NCBI GenBank assembly: GCA_964464965.1
Contig: CAYXHM010000004.1
Location: 310,001 to 374,000, forward strand
Direction of reading: 5' to 3'
Length of the DNA stretch: 64,000 nucleotides
DNA from: UBA5543 sp964464965
Lineage (GTDB): Bacteria; Bacteroidota; Bacteroidia; Chitinophagales; Chitinophagaceae
Position numbers and translations under genes: made by a program. Shown piece after piece: positions 54,370-63,575 of the stretch (position 1 is the first letter of the stretch; the number at the start of each line of letters is the position of its first letter). The notes beneath the pieces are model-generated. The model did not search any database, was not told the DNA's origin, and saw only the letters and a list, made by a program, of their open reading frames with translations.

Positions 54370-56106
54370 CTATATAATCAATCTAACCCCGCCCAGCTCT
54401 TCCAGCCTGTGGGTAAACCTGTCGCTGGGCGAACTGATGAACATAAAGTTCTGTGGTATCTTCCATTTTTTGCTCAGTTCTTCTATCAGCTGCGGGCCAA
54501 ACACACCCTCTATCTGTATAAACTCGATTTTTATCTCGGGGTAGGCCCTGTCCAGTACTTCAAAATCTGTCATGAATTGTGGCGAAACGTCCTGCTCTTT
54601 ATTCACCACGGTTACAATCTTCAGCCTGCGGGTTATCTCATTTTCCTGTACATATATCATCACTTTGTTCAGTACAGATATATCGTCACCTTTTGTAAAA
54701 TACACAAACTCCTGGGCAGACAATTTTCTTATTGCCTTCTTTATATGCAGCCTGCCTAAAAGAGATATACGCTCCATAGTATCTATAAAGCTGTTCACTA
54801 CTATCAGCAGGTATTGTAATATTTCGTTACGTCGTAAAAAAAGGTAGATGACCAGTATTGCAGGAACAAAATATTGCAGGAACATCACCAGGTAGCTGGG
54901 GTTCATTTTAATATTGCCATACAATGCCGCTACCAGTGCAAAAACCGCTATAGCCACCACGTAGGCAGGTGCGTATTCCGGCCGCGGTAGTGCCCTGCGT
55001 TTTATCTTCAATAAAAAGTTGCCGTAGCCAAAGTATATCATCACTGCCAGGAAGGATATAGTATATACCCCTGCCAGCGGGCCTATCTCTCCACGGGTAA
55101 CAAATAATACAGACAGGCAAAGCAGGAAGAATACGATCAGGATACGGTGCGTACTACCCCTTTTGTTTTCTTTTAATAAAAACTGTGGCAATACCCTGTC
55201 CAGTGTCATACGTTTTATAAGGCCTCCTACGCCTACATAAGAAGTAAGTACTGCACCACTCAACACCAGCACAGCATCTATAGATATCAGCATAGACATC
55301 CAGTCACCTGCAGCTTTATCGCCTATATGAGACAGGAGCGCCTCTTTATGCTGCGCTACCTCTGCCATAGGCAGCACCATGATAGCAATAAGCGCCATCA
55401 ACGGGTTGATAACCGTTACGGCTATCCACATATTGCGCAATGTTTTGCGAAACACGCCTTTTTGCTGTTCCTCTACAAAGTTGGCAGAGCTTTCAAAACC
55501 GGAGATACCCAGCATGGCCGTACAAAAACCCAGGAACAATGCTGTAACAATGCCACCTTCTACCGGCATTCTGAAATTGGTGGTAAAAACATCAAAACCA
55601 TGGTTGAACACAAACCAGCCACCCACAAACAACAGCATGGCCATAGAAACCATGTGGATAATAAATATTACTATAGCTACTATAGCACTCTCACTGATAC
55701 CCAGTATCGTCAGCATCAGGAAAAAGGTAAGCAACCCTATTGTGGCCCAGAAAACAGGCACGGCATGTATTATATTATGCAGGTAGTGCATGGCTTCTGT
55801 TGCAGATATCACTGCAGTAGCCATATAAGAAAGTATGGTAAGACATGCCGCAACAGATGCGTTGCTCTTGCTGGTAGTGTTCAGCAATACGTTGTACGCC
55901 CCGCCGTTCAGGGGCAAGGCACCTACTACTTCGCCGTATATTTTCCGGTACAGGAATAATACCAGGGCTACCATCAGCAGAGATATCCAGGCATATTGCC
56001 CCGCATATACTATTGTAAGGGCTGATACATATAAACAGGAAGATGTAATATCATTGCCACAAATTGCTGTGGCGGCCAGTTGGTTCAGTTTCTTGGGGTG
56101 GCTCAT
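54370..56106 (-). CDS. APC family amino acid/cation permease
   Basis: A 578-residue transporter with about twelve membrane segments in residues 10-440 and a cytoplasmic C-terminal domain of about 130 residues. Gly-Gly-Ala-Tyr-Asn-Val near 68-73 and Gly-Phe-Glu-Ser-Ser-Ala-Asn-Phe near 203-210 are typical of the amino acid-polyamine-organocation superfamily. Substrate not determinable. It has a near-palindrome GTGCGAAATAAATTTCGTAC 17-37 bases upstream of its ATG. Confidence 0.9.
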   Translation of the reverse strand: MSHPKKLNQLAATAICGNDITSSCLYVSALTIVYAGQYAWISLLMVALVLFLYRKIYGEVVGALPLNGGAYNVLLNTTSKSNASVAACLTILSYMATAVISATEAMHYLHNIIHAVPVFWATIGLLTFFLMLTILGISESAIVAIVIFIIHMVSMAMLLFVGGWFVFNHGFDVFTTNFRMPVEGGIVTALFLGFCTAMLGISGFESSANFVEEQQKGVFRKTLRNMWIAVTVINPLMALIAIMVLPMAEVAQHKEALLSHIGDKAAGDWMSMLISIDAVLVLSGAVLTSYVGVGGLIKRMTLDRVLPQFLLKENKRGSTHRILIVFFLLCLSVLFVTRGEIGPLAGVYTISFLAVMIYFGYGNFLLKIKRRALPRPEYAPAYVVAIAVFALVAALYGNIKMNPSYLVMFLQYFVPAILVIYLFLRRNEILQYLLIVVNSFIDTMERISLLGRLHIKKAIRKLSAQEFVYFTKGDDISVLNKVMIYVQENEITRRLKIVTVVNKEQDVSPQFMTDFEVLDRAYPEIKIEFIQIEGVFGPQLIEELSKKWKIPQNFMFISSPSDRFTHRLEELGGVRLII

Positions 56107-56123
56107 CGTTTCGCTTTATCATG

Positions 56124-56143
56124 GTGCGAAATAAATTTCGTAC
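56124..56143 (-). promoter_or_regulatory. Near-palindrome upstream of the APC permease gene
   Basis: CGAAAT-AA-ATTTCG forms a perfect inverted repeat with two more outer pairs after one mismatch, in the leader region of the permease gene. A regulator-binding role is a guess from symmetry. Confidence 0.3.
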
Positions 56144-56180
56144 ACATGGTCAGGTGATAAAGGTAAACATAAAATACTTT

Positions 56181-58439
56181 TTATGACTTACCGGGCAATG
56201 TCCACCTGAAACCTGCAAAGCCTCTTATGCCCTGCATAGAGGCATAATTATAACTGGGGTCAAAAGTATAGCCATTCGGATTATTCACAGGGTCCTCGGC
56301 ATATTTATCAAACGGATCGTTGGCGCGTATTATCGGATTTTTGGGTACGAAGTTTAAGAGGTTTTTAATACCGCAGTACACTTCAAAATTCCTGCTGAAA
56401 CGTTTGGTAACCTGTATATTGGCAATGGCGTACAGCGGCGAATATTCAGGACGATAATCATTGGGCAACACAGGCAGGCGCATAGGGCCATTCCATTTTG
56501 CTGTAAGGTCTATCGTCAATAGTTGCCTTGTAAAGGTATAGCTGGCAATAAAATTCCCCGACCATTTGGGTGCATACATCTGCACTGTACGCTGCATATT
56601 TCCGTTAGCATCCTGCTGATTCAGGTACACGTCCATATAGGTAGCGCCTATACTTACTTTAAACGGTACATTAAATGTAAAATCTGTATTGACAGATATA
56701 CCCTGCGATACGGCGTAGCCATCTATGTTGTCATATATTATCTTATTAGGGTCGGTGTCAAAATCGCCAACTATTTTATTGGTGAAGTAGCTGTAAAACG
56801 CGGTTGCGTCTATGCCAATATACAATGCATCTGTAGGAATTTTTAATACATAGTTCAGGTTGCTGTTGTAAGACCTTTCAGGGTTTAACTGGTTTGCTAT
56901 AATCACATCCCTGGCACCTGTAAGCGCTGCGTGGTCTTCAGTAAACAGGTTTACTACCCTGTACCCCGTACCAAAGCTGGCGCGCAGGGTATTCCTGTCA
57001 TTGGGCGACCATTTGTAGGCAAAACGTGGCGAATGTATATTGCCGTGATTGCGGTCGTAGTCATACCTGTAACCCAGCAGCAGTTTATGCTTTGCTGCAA
57101 AGGCCCACTCGTCTTGTATATAAGCACCGGGCAGCGGTGTCACTGCCGGTTTATTAGTCAGGTTGGCACTATCGCCGGTAGCTGTTGCGGGTGTGTTATC
57201 ATCATAATAGGTATAACGGTAAGACGTTCCCAGCAGCAGGCTGTGTTTTTCTGTAAGCTGTTTATCCCAATAGGCCTGTGCGAATGCTACCTGCTGGTTG
57301 GCCATGTAGGGGACATTGCCATAGTAAGAGTCCTGCAAATGGTGGTTGTATGAAAACTGGGTAAATATCTTTTCCTTAAATGGCAACTGGTACATACCTA
57401 TCATCTCCCAGCGTTTGGTATATACGCTTTCTCCATAAATGCTGTCGCCGCCACGGTAGTTTTCATTCCAGTTGGTCTGGCCGCCCCAACGGTTTTCATA
57501 TACATACCTGCCTGCTACAGATGCCACGCGGTTGTCTGTACGCTCTACACTCAGCTTGTTAAAAACAGATATCCTGTTTTGCAATGCCATATCTGTAAAG
57601 CCGTCATTATTTTTATCATGTGGTGTATTATAGTTGTAGTAGCTTATTCCCGAAAGGTTATTCACTTTTCCCAGCCTGAATTTTCCAGCAACATCTGCAT
57701 TATACTCCTGCCAGGTGGTGCCCATTACATCAACACTCAGCAATGGTGCGCGTTCTGCTTTTTTCGTAATCACATTGATCACGCCACCCATAGCCTCAGA
57801 CCCGTACAACGATGAAGCCGGGCCCTTTACCACCTCCAGCCTTTCTACCAGGCTGTTGGGTATGCCGCTAAGGCCATATACCGTAGCCAGGCCGCTTACT
57901 ATAGGCATACCGTCTATAAGTATCATGGTATATGGCCCTTCCATACCATTTATATGTATATCGCCCGTATTGCACACATTGCAGTTGATCTGCGGTTTCA
58001 CGCCGTTAACTATTTCCAGCGCGTCAAACAGGTTGGGGGTAGGATTTTTCTTAAAGAACTGTGGCGTGAATATTTCCACAGGTATGGGGCTGTCCATGCG
58101 GCTCATCTCCTTCATGGTGCCTGTTATCACCACCTCGTCCATTTGTTTGCCCGCTGCTTTCAGGTTTATCCTGTACTGGTTTTTACCTGCCGATAATTTC
58201 AGGGTATCTGTTGTATAGCCTATGTAACTTATAATAAGCATAGTGGCATCTTCAGGTATGCTTATTTCAAATTTTCCCTGCTCGTCTGTGTTAGTACCTA
58301 TAGTAGTACCTGGCACAGCTACTGTTGCAAAACTGACTGACTGCCCGTCCTGTACATCATATACATTGCCTTTTACCAGCCGCTGCGCACCTGCCGTAAA
58401 CCCTGCCAGTAACAATAGTATAGTATATATTAATTTCAT
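56181..58439 (-). CDS. TonB-dependent receptor with carboxypeptidase-regulatory-like domain
   Basis: A 752-residue outer membrane receptor. Signal peptide to about residue 18, a beta-sandwich CarboxypepD_reg-like domain (about 20-95), plug domain (about 110-230) with a Cys153-Asn-Val-Cys156 pair in Ile-Asn-Cys-Asn-Val-Cys-Asn-Thr-Gly, and a 22-strand barrel. It ends with Gly-Phe-Arg-Trp-Thr-Leu-Pro-Gly-Lys-Ser instead of a terminal aromatic. It imports a substrate, such as a siderophore, metal complex or cobalamin, with TonB energy; the ligand is unknown. It has a perfect consensus promoter. Confidence 0.92.
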   Translation of the reverse strand: MKLIYTILLLLAGFTAGAQRLVKGNVYDVQDGQSVSFATVAVPGTTIGTNTDEQGKFEISIPEDATMLIISYIGYTTDTLKLSAGKNQYRINLKAAGKQMDEVVITGTMKEMSRMDSPIPVEIFTPQFFKKNPTPNLFDALEIVNGVKPQINCNVCNTGDIHINGMEGPYTMILIDGMPIVSGLATVYGLSGIPNSLVERLEVVKGPASSLYGSEAMGGVINVITKKAERAPLLSVDVMGTTWQEYNADVAGKFRLGKVNNLSGISYYNYNTPHDKNNDGFTDMALQNRISVFNKLSVERTDNRVASVAGRYVYENRWGGQTNWNENYRGGDSIYGESVYTKRWEMIGMYQLPFKEKIFTQFSYNHHLQDSYYGNVPYMANQQVAFAQAYWDKQLTEKHSLLLGTSYRYTYYDDNTPATATGDSANLTNKPAVTPLPGAYIQDEWAFAAKHKLLLGYRYDYDRNHGNIHSPRFAYKWSPNDRNTLRASFGTGYRVVNLFTEDHAALTGARDVIIANQLNPERSYNSNLNYVLKIPTDALYIGIDATAFYSYFTNKIVGDFDTDPNKIIYDNIDGYAVSQGISVNTDFTFNVPFKVSIGATYMDVYLNQQDANGNMQRTVQMYAPKWSGNFIASYTFTRQLLTIDLTAKWNGPMRLPVLPNDYRPEYSPLYAIANIQVTKRFSRNFEVYCGIKNLLNFVPKNPIIRANDPFDKYAEDPVNNPNGYTFDPSYNYASMQGIRGFAGFRWTLPGKS

Positions 58440-58459
58440 TCACATTGTAGTTGTGAAAG

Positions 58460-58490
58460 CAAAACTACAATTTTAGACTAATCTAACAAA
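58460..58490 (-). promoter_or_regulatory. Consensus Bacteroidota promoter of the TonB-dependent receptor gene
   Basis: On the minus strand, TTTG (58487-58490), a 19-base spacer and TAGTTTTG (58460-58467) match the -33/-7 consensus exactly. The distance from -7 to ATG 58439 is 20 bases. Confidence 0.85.
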
Positions 58491-58572
58491 TTTATTTTGT
58501 CTTGTTAACAATTCGCAAACATGAGAATAATCGACATGTAAATCTGGCAATAATTTTTGCTAATATTGATAA

Positions 58573-61482
58573 ATGAAAACAGTTAGGGTACTAAAACTCT
58601 ACGTGATATTGATTATCTTTTTAGGCATATCACCTTCTCATACATACTCCCAACTTCCTGAATTAAGAAATTATAACGTAAATGACGGATTACCGAGTTC
58701 TGAAACTTATGTCATCGTTCAGCACAACGACGGCTACATGTATATTGGTACCGACCGTGGACTTGCCCGTTTCGATGGAAATAATTTTCAAACGTTCACA
58801 ACGGCAGACGGACTTACTGACAATACTGTCTTTAACCTATTCAGGCATAAGGATGCTTTATGGTATTATTCCTATTCTTCCGACCTGGGATATCTCGCCA
58901 GTAATAAGTTTTACGATTACAGGCATAATTCTGTTATATATAAGCATATAATGTCAGTAATATGGAGCTGCCTTATTTTTAATGATGATGAAATTCTGTT
59001 TAATGCTCCTATAGATAAACATCATGTAGTATTTCGCATTACTGCGTCAGGCCGGCTGGATAGCAACCTATTTGAACAAAAAGGGGCGTTATGTGCTTAT
59101 GTTACGCCCAGCAATATTTGCTTTATGGCAGGCTATAGCTATGCGCCTAAACTTTTGTTATATGATAAGCCCGGGGGGAAATTACTGGCAGAGTTACCCA
59201 ATAATAAAACTACAAAACTGGCTTTTGCACGTAACGTAAAGGAGAAAACGTTCTTTCACGCTAACCAGAGCATCTATATTATAGAGAAAGGCCTGCTTAC
59301 AAAAATATCAGACTGCCCTGCAAATGCCTTATATATGTTTATTGATAGCAAAGAGGATATATGGATAGGCTATAAACTCAAAGGTGTTTATCATTACAAA
59401 AAGAGCAATAACTACCGGGACCCTGAACATTTATTAGCAAACTTTTCCATTTCCTGTATTACTGAAGATTCAGAGGATGGAATATGGTTCACCACTCTTG
59501 AAAACGGCGTATACTATCTCCCGCCACAGAGAATATACTCTTACGCAAAACCGGGGACGACATTCACCAAAACTTTAAACCTTCATTATATCAATAATGT
59601 CATTTATGCACGGCAATCAGATTATTCCTTGGTCCGTCTTGATATTGCAACACAAAAATGGGAAAAAATATTTCCTTCAATTCCTATTCTTTCATCCCGG
59701 AATGGAGGCGACAGTGTGTTGTTTTTTACTACTATGGATAACTACAAAGTAAAACCCAAAGCCGGCCTTGAACAATTGTTTGATAACAGATTAGTTTTTG
59801 TTGGTAAAAGTATATGGGCTACCGGGCCGGGCATACGTTATTATAACAAAAAAAAATTGTCAGGGGCTTTTCCTAAGACACCAATGATAACTTGTGGAAT
59901 AGAATTAGACAGCTTAAAACTTCTGGCAGGAACATTGAAGGGTTTATTTTTATACACAAACAATCAGTTGCTCCCGGTACAGGATAGTATAATAGGAAGC
60001 TCGCGTATTTCAGACCTTAAATTCTTTGACAGAAAAAACATACTGGTTTGCACGCAAAGTAAAGGGCTGTACATATTACAACTACCGGCGTTTAAAATTG
60101 TAAAGCATTTCACGCACAAGAACAGTTCAAAAGGAATTGTGTACAATACAGTTTATAAAGACTCTAATAATACCGTGTGGCTGGGCACTAATAAAGGCGT
60201 TTGTAAGATATCCAACATATTAAGTTCCCGACTATCCCAGCAATGGATAAACATAAATAACGGACTCTTATCAAATGAAGTATATGATATTATCTCTGTA
60301 AATGGGGATACATGGGCAGCTACTGCAAGAGGTATAAGCGTTATGCCAGGCAGCACAAATCTCAGTTATTACCACCCTATCCCTGTTATACTACAATCTA
60401 TTACAGTAAATGGGAAAGAATTGCAGGGTCAAAATTCAATACTCCGCTTTGATCAGAACAATATTACATTCCGTTTTTCAGGCTTAAGTTATTTGTATGC
60501 AGGTTCGTTAGAATACAAATACAGGCTCAAAAAATCCGGTAAAGAAATATGGGAATATACAGACAACCCTACTATTAACTATAATAACCTTTCTCCCGGC
60601 AAATATCGGTTTGAATATGTTGCCATAGCGCCAAACCAGGCCGGTACTATAAAATATGGAGTTTACCGTTTCACTATTGATCCACCTTTTTGGGAAACAT
60701 GGTGGTTTATATTTATTGTCATACTATTCTTAATATCGGGCCTATACTACTTTTTTCACCTGAGAATAAGATTTGTAAAAAAACAATTGAAACTCAAATC
60801 AGATTTGGCGCAGTATCGTGACAAAGCACTCAGAGACCAGATGTCACCGCATTTTATATACAATTCTCTAAATGCTATACAAAATTATATCGTCAAACAT
60901 GACGATGAAGCTTCTGTAAATTTTCTATCTAAATTCTCAAGGCTCATGCGTCTGATATTCAACAACACCGGCAGCGACCTGGTGAGAATAGCGAAAGATT
61001 TAGAAGCCTTAAAGCTATATATAGAAATGGAAAAAATGCGCTTCCCCAACAAATTCGAGGTAATATTTGCGCCAATTGAAGATGACCTGGCACATATGTT
61101 TATCCCTCCACTGATATTACAACCATTTGTAGAAAATGCTATATTACATGGGATCCTACCTTCTGATAAGGCCGGTCGTATATCCATCGCTATTCAACAC
61201 AGCGCAAACTCTATCATGGTAACAATACAGGATAATGGCATAGGCAGAAAAGCTGCGGCATTAATAAAGGCAGCTAAAAACAAATTCACAACAAATGAAG
61301 AAACAGAAAACAAACATCATTCGGCCACAACTGTAACGACTGCAAGAATAGCGCAGGCCTGGGGTGAAAACACAAATACCCATTTTAGTATCGTGGACCT
61401 TTATGATGCTGATGGGAAAGCTTCAGGAACATTAGTAAAATTTTATTTACCATACATATATGATAGAGGCAATAATAATTGA
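58573..61482 (+). CDS. Beta-propeller sensor histidine kinase (LytS-type)
   Basis: A 969-residue membrane kinase. Signal peptide (about 1-27), two-component regulator propeller repeats (about 30-600, with Asn-Asp-Gly-Leu-Pro-Ser and Trp-Leu-Gly-Thr-Asn-Lys-Gly-Val), a Y_Y_Y domain (about 615-695), one membrane segment (about 704-725), then the His_kinase domain with His760 in Met-Ser-Pro-His-Phe-Ile-Tyr-Asn-Ser-Leu and an ATPase domain with Asp-Asn-Gly-Ile-Gly. Phosphate passes to the LytTR regulator whose gene overlaps its end by 23 bases. The stimulus is unknown; related proteins sense glycans or peptides. Confidence 0.93.
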   Translation: MKTVRVLKLYVILIIFLGISPSHTYSQLPELRNYNVNDGLPSSETYVIVQHNDGYMYIGTDRGLARFDGNNFQTFTTADGLTDNTVFNLFRHKDALWYYSYSSDLGYLASNKFYDYRHNSVIYKHIMSVIWSCLIFNDDEILFNAPIDKHHVVFRITASGRLDSNLFEQKGALCAYVTPSNICFMAGYSYAPKLLLYDKPGGKLLAELPNNKTTKLAFARNVKEKTFFHANQSIYIIEKGLLTKISDCPANALYMFIDSKEDIWIGYKLKGVYHYKKSNNYRDPEHLLANFSISCITEDSEDGIWFTTLENGVYYLPPQRIYSYAKPGTTFTKTLNLHYINNVIYARQSDYSLVRLDIATQKWEKIFPSIPILSSRNGGDSVLFFTTMDNYKVKPKAGLEQLFDNRLVFVGKSIWATGPGIRYYNKKKLSGAFPKTPMITCGIELDSLKLLAGTLKGLFLYTNNQLLPVQDSIIGSSRISDLKFFDRKNILVCTQSKGLYILQLPAFKIVKHFTHKNSSKGIVYNTVYKDSNNTVWLGTNKGVCKISNILSSRLSQQWININNGLLSNEVYDIISVNGDTWAATARGISVMPGSTNLSYYHPIPVILQSITVNGKELQGQNSILRFDQNNITFRFSGLSYLYAGSLEYKYRLKKSGKEIWEYTDNPTINYNNLSPGKYRFEYVAIAPNQAGTIKYGVYRFTIDPPFWETWWFIFIVILFLISGLYYFFHLRIRFVKKQLKLKSDLAQYRDKALRDQMSPHFIYNSLNAIQNYIVKHDDEASVNFLSKFSRLMRLIFNNTGSDLVRIAKDLEALKLYIEMEKMRFPNKFEVIFAPIEDDLAHMFIPPLILQPFVENAILHGILPSDKAGRISIAIQHSANSIMVTIQDNGIGRKAAALIKAAKNKFTTNEETENKHHSATTVTTARIAQAWGENTNTHFSIVDLYDADGKASGTLVKFYLPYIYDRGNNN

Positions 61483-62206
61483 CGACGAACCGGCAGCAAG
61501 AGAGATAATAGAGTCTTTAGTGAAAAAATATACAAATGAAGTATCGGTAGTAGCTTCACTGGCAAATACAACAGATGCCCTGGCTTACATAGAAAGGTCT
61601 GTACCTGATATTATTTTTCTTGATGTTGAATTGGCAGATGGTACTGGTTTTGACATTTTAGACAGGTACCCGGGCATCAACAGTCATATTATATTTATTA
61701 CCGCATACGAGCATTATTCTCTAAAGGCGATAAAACACAATGCGTTCGACTATATTCTAAAGCCTATAGACCTCCAGGAATTTAAAATTACAATAAATAA
61801 AGCGGTTGATATAATTAAAACAAAACAACATAAGGATAACAGGAATATAGCAGACCTTTTTAAGGACCTGAAAAGGCGTATATCAGTTCCCGGCAGAAAT
61901 GGTTATACATACTACGATATCGATGATATTATTTTTCTGGAAGCGGAAGGTAGTTATACTAAAATGCAACTCACAGACAATCGTTCTATAACTATCAGCA
62001 AGGGCCTGGTTGAGTTCCAGGCATTAATAGAAGCAGGTTTTTTACGTGTCCATAAAAGTTATCTCATCAACCTTGGTCATATTACAGAATTCAGGAAAGA
62101 TGATGGCGTACACCTGGTGATGTCTGACAACAAACACATACCAATCGGTGCAAAATACAAGGAAGAAGTTATCAATATCCTACGGTCTTCTACCTTTTAC
62201 ATATAA
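61460..62206 (+). CDS. LytTR family response regulator
   Basis: A 248-residue regulator: receiver domain with Asp8-Asp9, phosphoacceptor Asp55 and Lys at the end of Tyr-Ile-Leu-Lys-Pro-Ile-Asp, followed by a LytTR DNA-binding domain (about 140-245) with Phe-Leu-Glu-Ala-Glu-Gly-Ser-Tyr-Thr and Arg-Val-His-Lys-Ser-Tyr-Leu-Ile-Asn. The start lies within the kinase gene, so translation is coupled. Downstream lie two related secreted protein genes that may be targets. Confidence 0.95.
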   Translation: MIEAIIIDDEPAAREIIESLVKKYTNEVSVVASLANTTDALAYIERSVPDIIFLDVELADGTGFDILDRYPGINSHIIFITAYEHYSLKAIKHNAFDYILKPIDLQEFKITINKAVDIIKTKQHKDNRNIADLFKDLKRRISVPGRNGYTYYDIDDIIFLEAEGSYTKMQLTDNRSITISKGLVEFQALIEAGFLRVHKSYLINLGHITEFRKDDGVHLVMSDNKHIPIGAKYKEEVINILRSSTFYI

Positions 62207-62232
62207 ATACAACAACCGGTAACCATATTTTG

Positions 62233-62254
62233 ACAAGCCGCATAAGCGGTTTGT
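62233..62254 (+). terminator. Hairpin after the LytTR regulator gene
   Basis: A nine-base-pair stem with one G-T pair (62233-62241 with 62246-62254), loop ATAA. No T tract follows, so it may be a weak terminator, an mRNA processing site or an operator. Confidence 0.4.
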
Positions 62255-62346
62255 AAACTGCTATAGTCATAGTTCAGGGTATTGTATCAATTTACTGATG
62301 ATAACAACACCATTTTAACTATTCATCAATTCAAAAATCAATTATT

Positions 62347-63549
62347 ATGACGAAGAAGCTCTTATCGCTCCTGCTGATAGCGATATCTTTAGATGTTTAT
62401 GGACAGGCACCCTTACCGGTTGCTGGCAACCTCATGTTACATCTTGAAGCCGGCAGTGGCTACAATGTTAATTCCACTACTCCTGATGTCTGGCATGATA
62501 AGTCCGGACAGGGCAATGATGTTTCCGTACTACCCGGCAATCCCAATCCGGCTTTCATTCCCAATTCATTTGGTACCGGCTTCCCTGCGGTGAGATTCAG
62601 TGGTGGTGAATTTATGGAAAGCGCATTCCCGGCCAACGGATGGGATGCTGCCGACAATGTTACCGCTGCTACCTTATTTGTAGTACGTATTGCAAATCCT
62701 GCTGTCACAATGCCTCATATGATGGCAACAGGGCCGGGTGCTGTACATACTTTATTATCAATATGTCAGGATCGTGTGTACAATGAAGAATTTTTAATGG
62801 CAACAAATACAGGCGTACACCACAGTTTTAACGGGCATTTTTTTTACAAGGCTCACCAGTGTTATTCATTTTTACCTGCAAACAGGCCGGTTGTATTATC
62901 AACAGTACTCAGGAGAGGAACAAATACAACTACTGATATTGATTATTATGTCAATAATATTCTTTCGACAACTGCAGCGGTGACAACCGCAAGTCCGCCA
63001 ATTTCCAATTTACCAACAGCATATAATCCTGTGGACAGGATGATAGTTGTGGGCGCGCGGTATGATAACAATAGTTCTCCCCAGGAATTTTTCCAGGGTG
63101 ATATTATGGAAATCCTTGCTTACAACAGGCAGCTAAACACTACCGAGGTACGACAGGTAAATGAATGGCTGCAGATAAAATATGGTGCAGGGTATAGTAT
63201 GTCACCTTGCAATAACCCTACTAATACAACTACCAATTGTTTTGATGCGGCCAATATGAGCGTGGTTTATATGGGAAATAACATAAATGGAGACTGTATG
63301 TTCCAGGCAGATCTGGTAACGTCAACTGTTCCTGGATATAGCAATCTCTCTACAGAATGGCAATTAGGTGCAGGAACATGGACAACAACTCCAACATTCG
63401 CTTTTACGTTACCGGCAGGTACTCCTCCTACAGCGCTTCGCGGCAATTCATATTTTACTGCATCTCCCGGTATTAGTCCCTATTGTTGTGACATTTCCTT
63501 ACAGCGGCAGGTACAATGTCAATCAGGTACAGGCCTTGTTTTTCCATAA
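62347..63549 (+). CDS. Secreted LamG-like (concanavalin-type) protein
   Basis: A 400-residue protein with signal peptide (cut after Val-Tyr-Gly-Gln) and a laminin-G/concanavalin-like domain (about 25-275) with Asp-Val-Trp-His-Asp-Lys-Ser-Gly-Gln-Gly-Asn-Asp and Val-Arg-Phe-Ser-Gly. A Cys-rich C-terminal part follows (Ser-Pro-Cys-Asn-Asn, Tyr-Cys-Cys-Asp). No T9SS sorting domain is present at the end. It is 140 bases downstream of the LytTR gene and resembles the next gene. It may bind a glycan or surface structure. Confidence 0.82.
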   Translation: MTKKLLSLLLIAISLDVYGQAPLPVAGNLMLHLEAGSGYNVNSTTPDVWHDKSGQGNDVSVLPGNPNPAFIPNSFGTGFPAVRFSGGEFMESAFPANGWDAADNVTAATLFVVRIANPAVTMPHMMATGPGAVHTLLSICQDRVYNEEFLMATNTGVHHSFNGHFFYKAHQCYSFLPANRPVVLSTVLRRGTNTTTDIDYYVNNILSTTAAVTTASPPISNLPTAYNPVDRMIVVGARYDNNSSPQEFFQGDIMEILAYNRQLNTTEVRQVNEWLQIKYGAGYSMSPCNNPTNTTTNCFDAANMSVVYMGNNINGDCMFQADLVTSTVPGYSNLSTEWQLGAGTWTTTPTFAFTLPAGTPPTALRGNSYFTASPGISPYCCDISLQRQVQCQSGTGLVFP

Positions 63550-63575
63550 ACATTTTTAAACTACAATTTCAAATT

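Noticed and set aside
55327..55959. Plus-strand 210-residue frame
   Set aside because: Antisense to the APC permease; His/Gln-rich composition without any recognisable motif.
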